Positions 57,337 to 64,000 of a stretch of 64,000 bases of DNA are shown here, piece by piece. The position numbers were made by a program, and so were the translations under genes. The first letter of the stretch is position 1. The number at the start of each line of letters is the position of its first letter. Under the pieces are notes generated by a model, which did no database searches, was not told the DNA's origin, and saw only the letters and a program-made list of their open reading frames with translations. The stretch comes from Rheinheimera salexigens (lineage in GTDB: Bacteria; Pseudomonadota; Gammaproteobacteria; Enterobacterales; Alteromonadaceae): NCBI RefSeq assembly GCF_001752395.1, contig NZ_MKEK01000001.1, positions 2,861,608 through 2,925,607 of the forward strand, written 5' to 3'.

Positions 57337-58683
57337 ATGCATCATTTAGTCACTAAAATTCCCAAGCCCCACCGCGTATTAATTGTCGGCATTTCGGTGA
57401 TGCTGTCTATTACTTTACTATTACCCTCTGAACAAGCCGCTGCCTCTAAAGGCACTAAAAGCGCAGCTTTAGAAATTGGTAAACGTTATAGCTTAGATTT
57501 ACCGCAAACAGCGGAAGATATTGCTGAAGAACAAGCGATTGCTAGCCTACCGGAGTTACCAGAAGAAGATCACTCGTTGAACTGGGCAACTTTGCAGGTA
57601 CAAAAAGGTGATGTGCTTTCTGCATTATTTAAAAAAGCCAATGTCAGCCAGCAAACTATGTTAAATATTTTAGCATTAGGCACACAAGCTAAAACCTTAA
57701 CTCGGTTATTTCCTGGCGAACAATTAGAGTTTGGCTTAGACCAAACAGGTGAATTACAAGAATTACGCTATGCCTTAAATCACTTAACCACCTTACGTAT
57801 TAGCCGTGATGTAGATGGTAAATTTATTGCTGAAGAGTTGAAAAAAGAAGTTGAGCTACGCAGCCAATTTTCAAGTGCAGAAATTCGCAGTAATTTTTGG
57901 AGTGCAGGCATAGAGTCGGGATTATCTGAAGCCCAGATTATGAATTTAGCTGGAATTTTTGGATGGGATGTCGATTTTGGTTTAGATATCCGTGCTGGCG
58001 ATAGCTTTAGCGTGTTATACGAAACCCAATTTGTCGATGGTGAGTTTATTGGCAATGGCAATATTATTGCTGCCCAGTTTCAAAACCAAGGCCATTTATA
58101 TCAAGCAGTTCGTCACACTGATGGCAACTACTACAAGCCTGATGGTGCTAGCATGCGCCAAGCATTCTTACGTGCGCCAGTCAGCTTTCAATATGTAAGC
58201 TCTAACTTTAACCCGCGCCGGTTGCATCCCGTTTTAAAAACCGTACGCCCTCATAATGGTGTTGATTATGTGGCCCCTACAGGCACGCCTATTATGGCCG
58301 CTGGTGATGGTCGTGTTATCGCTTCTGCTTACAACAATTTAAATGGTAACTATGTGTTTATTCAACATGCCAATAATATTGTGACTAAATATTTGCACTT
58401 ATCTAAGCGCCAAGTAAGTAAAGGTGAAAAGGTTCGTCAGGGCCAAACTCTGGGCCGTTTAGGTGCAACTGGTCGCGTTACCGGCGCTCACTTACATTAT
58501 GAATTTTTATTAGATGGTGTGCATCGTAATCCGCGCACAATTAAGCTGCCACAGGCTACCCCATTACAAGGTAACGAAAAGCAATTATTTACCCAACAAG
58601 CCCAGCAGATTTTAGCCCAGTTACACACTAACGAGCGAGTATTGTTAGCGAAAACAGCAGCAGAGCCTACAGCAGCACCATAA
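57337..58683 (+). CDS. M23 family murein endopeptidase (MepM-like)
   Basis: A periplasmic metallopeptidase that cuts peptidoglycan cross-links, 448 residues. A signal-anchor helix (about 14-30) is followed by an OapA/LysM-like region (about 85-130, LQVKG-type: here LQVQKGDVLSALFKKANV), a central domain, and the LytM domain (about 275-400). Zinc residues are His306 and Asp310 in HNGVD, and His385 and His387 in HLHYEF. It ends in a 40-residue Gln/Ala-rich tail. A terminator follows. Confidence 0.9.
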   Translation: MHHLVTKIPKPHRVLIVGISVMLSITLLLPSEQAAASKGTKSAALEIGKRYSLDLPQTAEDIAEEQAIASLPELPEEDHSLNWATLQVQKGDVLSALFKKANVSQQTMLNILALGTQAKTLTRLFPGEQLEFGLDQTGELQELRYALNHLTTLRISRDVDGKFIAEELKKEVELRSQFSSAEIRSNFWSAGIESGLSEAQIMNLAGIFGWDVDFGLDIRAGDSFSVLYETQFVDGEFIGNGNIIAAQFQNQGHLYQAVRHTDGNYYKPDGASMRQAFLRAPVSFQYVSSNFNPRRLHPVLKTVRPHNGVDYVAPTGTPIMAAGDGRVIASAYNNLNGNYVFIQHANNIVTKYLHLSKRQVSKGEKVRQGQTLGRLGATGRVTGAHLHYEFLLDGVHRNPRTIKLPQATPLQGNEKQLFTQQAQQILAQLHTNERVLLAKTAAEPTAAP

Positions 58684-58685
58684 GC

Positions 58686-58741
58686 TTTAGTGTTGAGTGT
58701 TTAGTGTTTAGTGTTGAGTGTTTAGTGTTGAGTGCTGAGTT
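58686..58741 (+). repeat. 7-bp tandem repeat array downstream of M23 gene
   Basis: Eight units read on the plus strand as TTTAGTG, TTGAGTG, TTTAGTG, TTTAGTG, TTGAGTG, TTTAGTG, TTGAGTG, CTGAGTT. This is the reverse complement of the CACTAAA/CACTCAA units at the other three loci. It begins 3 bp after the M23 stop and ends just before the terminator. Confidence 0.85.
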
Positions 58742-58752
58742 AGACTGAAAAC

Positions 58753-58782
58753 AAAAAAGCCAATCCGAAGATTGGCTTTTTT
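58753..58782. terminator. bidirectional terminator after the M23 gene
   Basis: A perfect 13-bp stem AAAAAAGCCAATC / GATTGGCTTTTTT with a CGAA tetraloop, suited to both strands. It separates the convergent M23 and oad units. Confidence 0.88.
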
Positions 58783-58916
58783 GTTGGTTGCTTAACAGCC
58801 TACATCCTAGCTGCTAGCTGCTAATGCTTTGTGTCACTGGACTGGCTCCAAAATATTAGATGCTCAACACTAAAAGTTTAAAACTAAATTTAAAACTAAG
58901 TTAAAGTGTATATACA

Positions 58917-59012
58917 GTTCGGTTTACCCTCACTAACACGCCGTAAACCCATCCCTGGGGCTCATTTCCGCCCGTCCAAGGCTGCAATGGTTAGTTTAGG
59001 CTAAAACCGAAC
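58917..59012. repeat. 96-bp element with inverted-repeat ends
   Basis: Ends GTTCGGTTT (58917-58925) and AAACCGAAC (59004-59012) are perfect inverted repeats, with a nested CTAAC/GTTAG pair (58933-58937, 58990-58994). The inside contains GCCGTAAACCCATCCCTGGG. No gene is present. It resembles short dispersed intergenic elements of Alteromonadales, judged from memory. Confidence 0.5.
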
Positions 59013-59031
59013 CGCAATAATTTATCTTTGT

Positions 59032-59073
59032 CACTTGTCACTTGTCACTAAACATTCAACACTCACCACTATC
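59032..59073 (+). repeat. 7-bp tandem repeat array downstream of oadB
   Basis: Six units: CACTTGT, CACTTGT, CACTAAA, CATTCAA, CACTCAC, CACTATC. It ends 4 bp before the oadB stop codon on the other strand. Confidence 0.75.
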
Positions 59074-59077
59074 TCAG

Positions 59078-60208
59078 CTAGCCTACTAGTGCGAGCAGTA
59101 TACCTGCCGCTACCGCTGAGCCGATAACGCCGGCTACGTTAGGCCCCATAGCATGCATTAACAAGAAGTTATGTGGGTTAGCTTCTAAACCCACTTTATT
59201 CACTACTCGCGCCGCCATAGGCACAGCTGATACTCCTGCAGCCCCTATTAATGGATTAATGGGCTCTTTAGAAAACTTAGCCATTAGTTTTGCCATTAAT
59301 ACCCCGGAGGCAGTACCGATAGCAAAAGCGACAGCACCTAATAATAAGATCCCTAGCGTTTGCATGGTCAGAAACTTATCCGCACTAAGCTTTGAGCCTA
59401 CCGCTAACCCTAGGAAGATGGTGACAATATTAATCAACTCATTTTGGGCGGTTTTGCTTAACCGATCGACCACGCCAGACTCGCGCATTAAGTTACCTAA
59501 ACAAAACATACCAATTAATGGCGTCGCACTAGGTAATAGTAGAATGGTTAATAACAACACTAACAGTGGGAATAAAATACGCTCTTTTTGGCTAACTTCG
59601 CGTAATTGCTTCATTTGAATATTACGTTCGGCTTTACTGGTTAATGCCCGCATAATAGGCGGCTGGATTAACGGCACTAACGCCATATATGAGTATGCCG
59701 CTACTGCAATAGCACCAAGTAAATCTGGCGCTAACTTAGAGGCTAAAAATATGGCCGTTGGACCATCAGCACCACCAATAATAGCAATCGCTGAGGCTTC
59801 TTTTAGAGTAAAACTAAGCCCAGGTACAACATTTAACGCCACAGCACCGATTAAAGTAGCAAAAATACCAAACTGCGCCGCAGCTCCTAAAAATAACATT
59901 TTAGGATTAGCTATCAAGGCAGAGAAGTCGGTTAAAGCGCCTACCCCCATAAAAATTAGCAGTGGAAAGATCCCTGTTGAGATCCCTACTTCATAAATCA
60001 TATGAAGAATGCCACCCACCTCTGATAAGCCCGCTATTGGAATATTAGTTAAAATCGCACCAAAACCAATGGGTAACAGTAAAAGTGGCTCAAAGCCTCG
60101 GGCAATGGCTAAATATAGCAAACCAAAGCCAACTAACATCATTACAACTTGGCCAGCCGTGAAATTAGCGATACCCGTTGAGGCAATTAACGTTGTAATT
60201 GAATCCAT
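59078..60208 (-). CDS. oadB: oxaloacetate decarboxylase sodium pump, beta subunit
   Basis: Integral membrane subunit that decarboxylates carboxybiotin and exports sodium, 376 residues with about nine to eleven membrane segments. Conserved pump segments seen include [17 protein letters not shown], the region [12 protein letters not shown], and [13 protein letters not shown]. It follows oadA by 25 bp and is the last gene of oadGAB. Confidence 0.94.
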   Translation of the reverse strand: MDSITTLIASTGIANFTAGQVVMMLVGFGLLYLAIARGFEPLLLLPIGFGAILTNIPIAGLSEVGGILHMIYEVGISTGIFPLLIFMGVGALTDFSALIANPKMLFLGAAAQFGIFATLIGAVALNVVPGLSFTLKEASAIAIIGGADGPTAIFLASKLAPDLLGAIAVAAYSYMALVPLIQPPIMRALTSKAERNIQMKQLREVSQKERILFPLLVLLLTILLLPSATPLIGMFCLGNLMRESGVVDRLSKTAQNELINIVTIFLGLAVGSKLSADKFLTMQTLGILLLGAVAFAIGTASGVLMAKLMAKFSKEPINPLIGAAGVSAVPMAARVVNKVGLEANPHNFLLMHAMGPNVAGVIGSAVAAGILLALVG

Positions 60209-60233
60209 AACATATCCTTAAAGCTAGCTAGCG

Positions 60234-62030
60234 TTAATTAAAGCTAATCAGCACATCACCCGTGCTAACAGCATCGCCTGCAGCGATATGGATTTTAGTT
60301 ACAGTACCATCAGCGACAGCACGTACCTCTGTTTCCATTTTCATTGCTTCCATAATAATAACCACATCACCGCGTTTAACGCTGTTGCCTTCTTTAGCCA
60401 CTATTTTCCAGATATTACCGGCTAATGGCGCATTAAGCGTGGCACTACCAGTCAAGGATGCACTGCCGGGTATATTTTCCGATACCACAGGTTTAATAGC
60501 GGTTAGTTCGCCACCACTGGCTACTTCAACTTTATAAACCTTGCCATCTACCCGCACACTATAACTGGCTGGTTCACTATTATTTGCTGCAATTTTAGCG
60601 GCTTGGGCTTCTGCTTTAGCTTTCTCTTCTTGCTCAGCCAATTGCTCTGGTGCCGGTTCAAATGCCGCAGGATTATCCCGATTCTTTAAAAACTTTAAGC
60701 CCACTTGTGGGAACAAGGCATAAGTTAATACATCATCAATGGTTTCATCCGCTAAACGAATTTGTTCTGAATCCGCTAACTTATTTAATTCTATAGTGAG
60801 CTTAGCTAACTCAGGCTCAATTAAATCGGCCGGCCGACACGTTATTGGCTGTTCGCCGGCTAAAATTTTCAATTGTAGCTCTTTGTTCACCGCGGCAGGT
60901 GTTGCACCATATTCGCCTTTAAGCACGCCAACCGTTTCTTTAGTTACACTCTTATAACGCTCACCCGTTAACACGTTAAGCACCGCTTGAGTACCAACAA
61001 TTTGCGAGGTAGGCGTAACAAGTGGCAGGAAGCCTAAATCTTCACGCACGCGCGGAATTTCTTTTAGGACGGTATCTAATTTATCCAGCGCACCCTGCTC
61101 TTTAAGCTGACTTTCCATATTAGTTAGCATACCGCCTGGAACTTGGGCGATTAAAATACGGGCATCAACCCCTTTTAATGACCCTTCAAACTGAGCATAT
61201 TTTTTCCGAACATCACGAAAGTAAGCGGCAATTTCTGCCAACAGTTCAATATTAAGCCCAGTATCACGCGACTCACCTTCGGTAATGGCAACCATAGTCT
61301 CTGTCGCGCTATGGCCATAAGTCATACTCATAGATGAAATGGCTGTATCTAGAATATCGATACCAGCATCAATAGATTTTTGATACGTCGCTGTACTTAA
61401 CCCCGTTGTAGCATGACACTGCATAGCTAATGGGATTTTAGTGGCTTCTTTAATCCGCGTCACTAATTCTTCAGCCACATAGGGTTTAAGTAAGCCAGCC
61501 ATATCTTTAATACAAATAGAGTGACAGCCCATATCTTCTAACTGCCGCGCCATGTCAACCCACATATCAATGGTATGCACTGGGCTAACAGTATAAGAAA
61601 TAGTACCTTGGGCATGCGCGCCCACTTTGATCGCTGCTTGTACTGCAGTTTGTAAATTGCGGATATCGTTCATAGCATCAAAAATACGGAATACATCAAC
61701 GCCATTTTTGTGCGCGCGCTCTACAAATGCTTCCACTACATCGTCAGCATAATGACGGTAACCCAATAAATTCTGGCCTCGTAACAGCATTTGCTGCTTT
61801 GTATTTGGCATAGCTTTTTTTAGTTCACGAATACGATGCCACGGATCTTCACCTAAATAACGAATACAAGAGTCAAAAGTTGCTCCGCCCCAGGATTCAA
61901 TTGACCAATAACCAACTTGATCTAATTTGGCGGCAATAGGCAGCATATCTTCGAGACGTAACCGGGTGGCTAATAATGACTGGTGCGCATCACGCAACAC
62001 TAATTCGGTTAATAATAATGGCTTACTCAT
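60234..62030 (-). CDS. oadA: oxaloacetate decarboxylase alpha subunit
   Basis: Soluble carboxyltransferase subunit that moves CO2 from oxaloacetate to biotin, 598 residues. The N-terminal carboxyltransferase barrel starts [19 protein letters not shown] and keeps the metal-binding FRIFDAMND and QCHATTG. An Ala/Glu/Pro-rich linker (about 475-530) leads to the biotinyl domain, with biotin lysine Lys564 in EAMKMET. It lies between oadG (12 bp upstream) and oadB. Confidence 0.95.
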   Translation of the reverse strand: MSKPLLLTELVLRDAHQSLLATRLRLEDMLPIAAKLDQVGYWSIESWGGATFDSCIRYLGEDPWHRIRELKKAMPNTKQQMLLRGQNLLGYRHYADDVVEAFVERAHKNGVDVFRIFDAMNDIRNLQTAVQAAIKVGAHAQGTISYTVSPVHTIDMWVDMARQLEDMGCHSICIKDMAGLLKPYVAEELVTRIKEATKIPLAMQCHATTGLSTATYQKSIDAGIDILDTAISSMSMTYGHSATETMVAITEGESRDTGLNIELLAEIAAYFRDVRKKYAQFEGSLKGVDARILIAQVPGGMLTNMESQLKEQGALDKLDTVLKEIPRVREDLGFLPLVTPTSQIVGTQAVLNVLTGERYKSVTKETVGVLKGEYGATPAAVNKELQLKILAGEQPITCRPADLIEPELAKLTIELNKLADSEQIRLADETIDDVLTYALFPQVGLKFLKNRDNPAAFEPAPEQLAEQEEKAKAEAQAAKIAANNSEPASYSVRVDGKVYKVEVASGGELTAIKPVVSENIPGSASLTGSATLNAPLAGNIWKIVAKEGNSVKRGDVVIIMEAMKMETEVRAVADGTVTKIHIAAGDAVSTGDVLISFN

Positions 62031-62042
62031 ATTCAGGTCCTT

Positions 62043-62285
62043 TTAATGTTGTTGCCGATGCTGGTGAATTGCTGCAGTAATTGCAGCAACAATAGCGGGA
62101 GAAACTGCCGTTGATGCCGCCGGTATATTATCGATATATTTTTCTTTTGCCGGTGTAGGAAAGTAACGCTGCATAACTTTACTTAATAGCCCTACAGCCA
62201 AAACCAGCAGCCATAAAAAACAAAATACAGACACCATGCCTATCAACATTAAATTGGCTGACTCGATTAATAATTCTGTCACCAT
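62043..62285 (-). CDS. oadG: oxaloacetate decarboxylase gamma subunit
   Basis: An 80-residue small subunit with one N-terminal membrane helix (about 10-35, LMLIGMVSVFCFLWLLVLAVG) and a polar tail ending in a His-rich IHQHRQQH, which in relatives binds zinc and joins the alpha and beta subunits. It is the first gene of oadGAB. The 242-bp gap before it shows no other gene. Confidence 0.88.
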   Translation of the reverse strand: MVTELLIESANLMLIGMVSVFCFLWLLVLAVGLLSKVMQRYFPTPAKEKYIDNIPAASTAVSPAIVAAITAAIHQHRQQH

Positions 62286-62527
62286 CTAGCATTCCTCTTA
62301 ATTTTGGCTTGGGGTAATTATGACTGCCCGACAATGCTAAGATATTTTAGTTAAATTACTTAGACATTGATTTTTGCCATGTTTCTTATATTACATAGCA
62401 TTATGCGGTGTTAACTTGCTGTCGCTAAATAACCTTGATTGATAGTTGCTATTAACAGCAAAAATACTAGGTTGCTAACCTTATACTTAAACGCTAAGCG
62501 TAACAGCAACTGACGCTATGTTTAACT

Positions 62528-63148
62528 TTAAATAGAGGCTGGCTTAGTTAATTGCTGCAAAATGTCCTCAGCTAACTGCTCTACCGCTTGGCTTAAACTT
62601 ATTACTAAGGCTGGATAGCCATCAGCTTGTAAAGGCAATTGATAACTAAAAGTATAGTTTTTCACTTTGCTGGCATTTTCATTAACATTGTCACTAGCCG
62701 TTTTATTGTTGCCATGATTAAAAGCCGGCTGCAAGCTATAACGCCCCCGCAGCACGGCATAGCCTTCCGCCGTGCCATGGAACTGCTCGACACTCACTAC
62801 CAGCGTCACCGCGTCAGAGCTCGGCTTAAGCGCGATAACGTAACCTTGATTACTTGCCTCTAGGCTATTGGCCAATTTACGTTGAATTTGTTGATCTAAG
62901 GGCTCGGCCCATAAGTGCTGCCGAGCTAATACCAATTGCACCGAAGACATTTGCATAATTAACGATTTACTATTTAAATAACTGGCTACTTGTACCGGTG
63001 GTATAAAAACAGATTGGTCATTTGATTTTGCTTCATGCGCTAATTTAGCCGTGCTTAATTGGTAATAATCCACCGATACCGAGCTACTACAGGCTGTAAC
63101 AGCCGTTAGCATAACAAGTACTAGTACAAAAACGTTAAACATTCTCAT
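62528..63148 (-). CDS. pqiC: PqiC family lipoprotein (YmbA/DUF330)
   Basis: Outer-membrane lipoprotein partner of the PqiAB lipid-transport bridge, 206 residues. The lipobox is at Cys20 (AVTAC), followed by VDYYQL, the typical ABC-type transport auxiliary opening, and IPPVQVASYLN. It overlaps the pqiB end by 4 bp (ATGA). Confidence 0.88.
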   Translation of the reverse strand: MRMFNVFVLVLVMLTAVTACSSSVSVDYYQLSTAKLAHEAKSNDQSVFIPPVQVASYLNSKSLIMQMSSVQLVLARQHLWAEPLDQQIQRKLANSLEASNQGYVIALKPSSDAVTLVVSVEQFHGTAEGYAVLRGRYSLQPAFNHGNNKTASDNVNENASKVKNYTFSYQLPLQADGYPALVISLSQAVEQLAEDILQQLTKPASI

Positions 63149-64000
63149 GGTTTAGCTCTCTTAGGTTCAGGATCAGCGGCGGTCTCAGCATTAAAGAATA
63201 AGGCATTACTTTGTTGATTTAATAATTGCAAAACCGGTTGCACATCACGTAAAACTTGATCCAGCGTTTGCAAATTACTGTCTAATCGATCATAAGCTGG
63301 CGATCCTGGGCTAATACCCGCTAACATCGCTTGCAACTGTTGCATACTTTGTTGCAAATCTTGCGGCAACTGCTGTAGTTGCGGTGACGTTAATAAGGCA
63401 TCGACTTGTTTAACAAGTATTGAAGCACTTTGCATCAACGCATCGGTGCTTTGTAAGGTTTTATCACCTTGCAATAATAATTGCTCAATCGGTAAGTTAT
63501 TAATTTTGTCTAACGCCATTAATACTTTTTGTTCAATATTGCTAAAGCCACTACGGGCACTGGGTAACATTGGGTAGCCAGCACTGTCGCTTAACAACCT
63601 TTGCTCTGCTAATAAGCTGACTTGGCTCTCAACAAAGACAGGATCATTATTTAACGCCAGCTCAATAAATAATGCGCCGGTTAATAAGTTACCGGGTTTT
63701 AATGTAGCGTGCATGCCTTTGGCAACGGCTTTATTTAATTCTTCTTTAAGCTGCTTTTTACTTAAGTTTTCATATAGCCGGCCAGTTTCAACCCGAATCA
63801 ACACCGGTATACCTTGTTGCAAAGATACTTCAAACGGTTTTTCAATAGAAAAGAAAAACGGCACACTAGCAACCGTACCTACACGAATACCGCGATACTC
63901 AACCGGCGCGCCTGATTTTAAACCTCGTACCGACTCGTCAAAAAATAATAAGTATTCAACATAATCGTTATACATGCCCTCTTGCACCCGTTGTCGGTTG
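63145..64000 (-). CDS. pqiB: PqiB (MCE-domain protein), C-terminal part
   Basis: Periplasmic MCE protein that forms a tunnel for lipid traffic between the membranes. Only the last 285 codons are in the window; the frame runs open past position 64000 and the start lies outside. The visible part has the final MCE domain (LLFFDESVRGLKSGAPVEYR, VGTVASVPFF) and the C-terminal coiled coil that lines the needle, rich in Gln and Leu (LPQDLQQSMQQLQAMLAGI). Confidence 0.9.
   Translation of the reverse strand, partial: NRQRVQEGMYNDYVEYLLFFDESVRGLKSGAPVEYRGIRVGTVASVPFFFSIEKPFEVSLQQGIPVLIRVETGRLYENLSKKQLKEELNKAVAKGMHATLKPGNLLTGALFIELALNNDPVFVESQVSLLAEQRLLSDSAGYPMLPSARSGFSNIEQKVLMALDKINNLPIEQLLLQGDKTLQSTDALMQSASILVKQVDALLTSPQLQQLPQDLQQSMQQLQAMLAGISPGSPAYDRLDSNLQTLDQVLRDVQPVLQLLNQQSNALFFNAETAADPEPKRAKP

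Noticed and set aside
58686..58741. Heptamer array considered as a CRISPR or iteron origin
   Set aside because: Units are contiguous without spacers, too short and variable for iterons, and no replication gene is near.

Overview
This window is 64 kb of ordinary chromosomal DNA, low to moderate in GC, from a gammaproteobacterium. The best guess is the Alteromonadales/Chromatiaceae group that includes Rheinheimera, Alishewanella and Arsukibacterium. Pointers are the fused trpCF gene, the cmoA-cmoB pair, the ybgC-tolQRAB-pal-cpoB cluster, a long-form fadE, tyrS divergent from an M23 peptidase gene, and a sodium-pumping oxaloacetate decarboxylase. The genus assignment is inference. There are no insertion sequences, prophage genes, integrases or CRISPR arrays.

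Layout. 78-6725 is a complete, tightly overlapping tryptophan operon, trpE-G-D-CF-B-A. 6860-11204 carries slyD, hemH, a HAD phosphatase, yccF, an alkyltransferase-like gene and a YebC paralogue. 11337-21268 is a mixed region of peptidases (M3 and M19 lipoproteins), cytochrome b562, a PEP-CTERM protein, DUF445, DUF1499 and DUF3617 proteins, two small unknown proteins, an encapsulated-ferritin-like protein without an encapsulin, and a 2OG-Fe(II) oxygenase. 21271-23332 holds a chain of hairpins, tRNA-Ser(GGA), nadA and four tRNA-Lys(TTT) genes. 23506-34237 is one long minus-strand block: cpoB-pal-tolB-tolA-tolR-tolQ-ybgC, a 659-bp gap with a candidate plus-strand small RNA, then ruvB-ruvA-ruvC-yebC-aspS. 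34325-48921 contains a three-sensor-domain diguanylate cyclase, cmoAB, purMN, a DUF3108 protein, fadE, a frameshifted Atm1-type ABC exporter and an ACE-like M2 peptidase. 49011-64000 contains an RhlE-type helicase, a GIY-YIG protein, an AEC permease, an MscS channel, acnA, tyrS, an M23 peptidase, oadGAB and the end of a pqi operon.

Most genes are housekeeping: tryptophan, haem, NAD and purine synthesis, envelope maintenance, Holliday junction processing, tRNA charging and modification, fatty-acid oxidation and central carbon metabolism. The unusual signals are mostly between genes. They are (i) a dispersed 7-bp tandem repeat family at four intergenic loci, (ii) a chain of five back-to-back hairpins beside tRNA-Ser, bounded by near-identical boxes, (iii) a promoter-to-terminator unit with no gene between ybgC and ruvB, (iv) a 12-bp tandem array that supplies the cmoA start codon, and (v) a 96-bp element with inverted-repeat ends between the M23 and oad genes. 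Among proteins, the stand-alone EncFtn-like ferritin is the most interesting.
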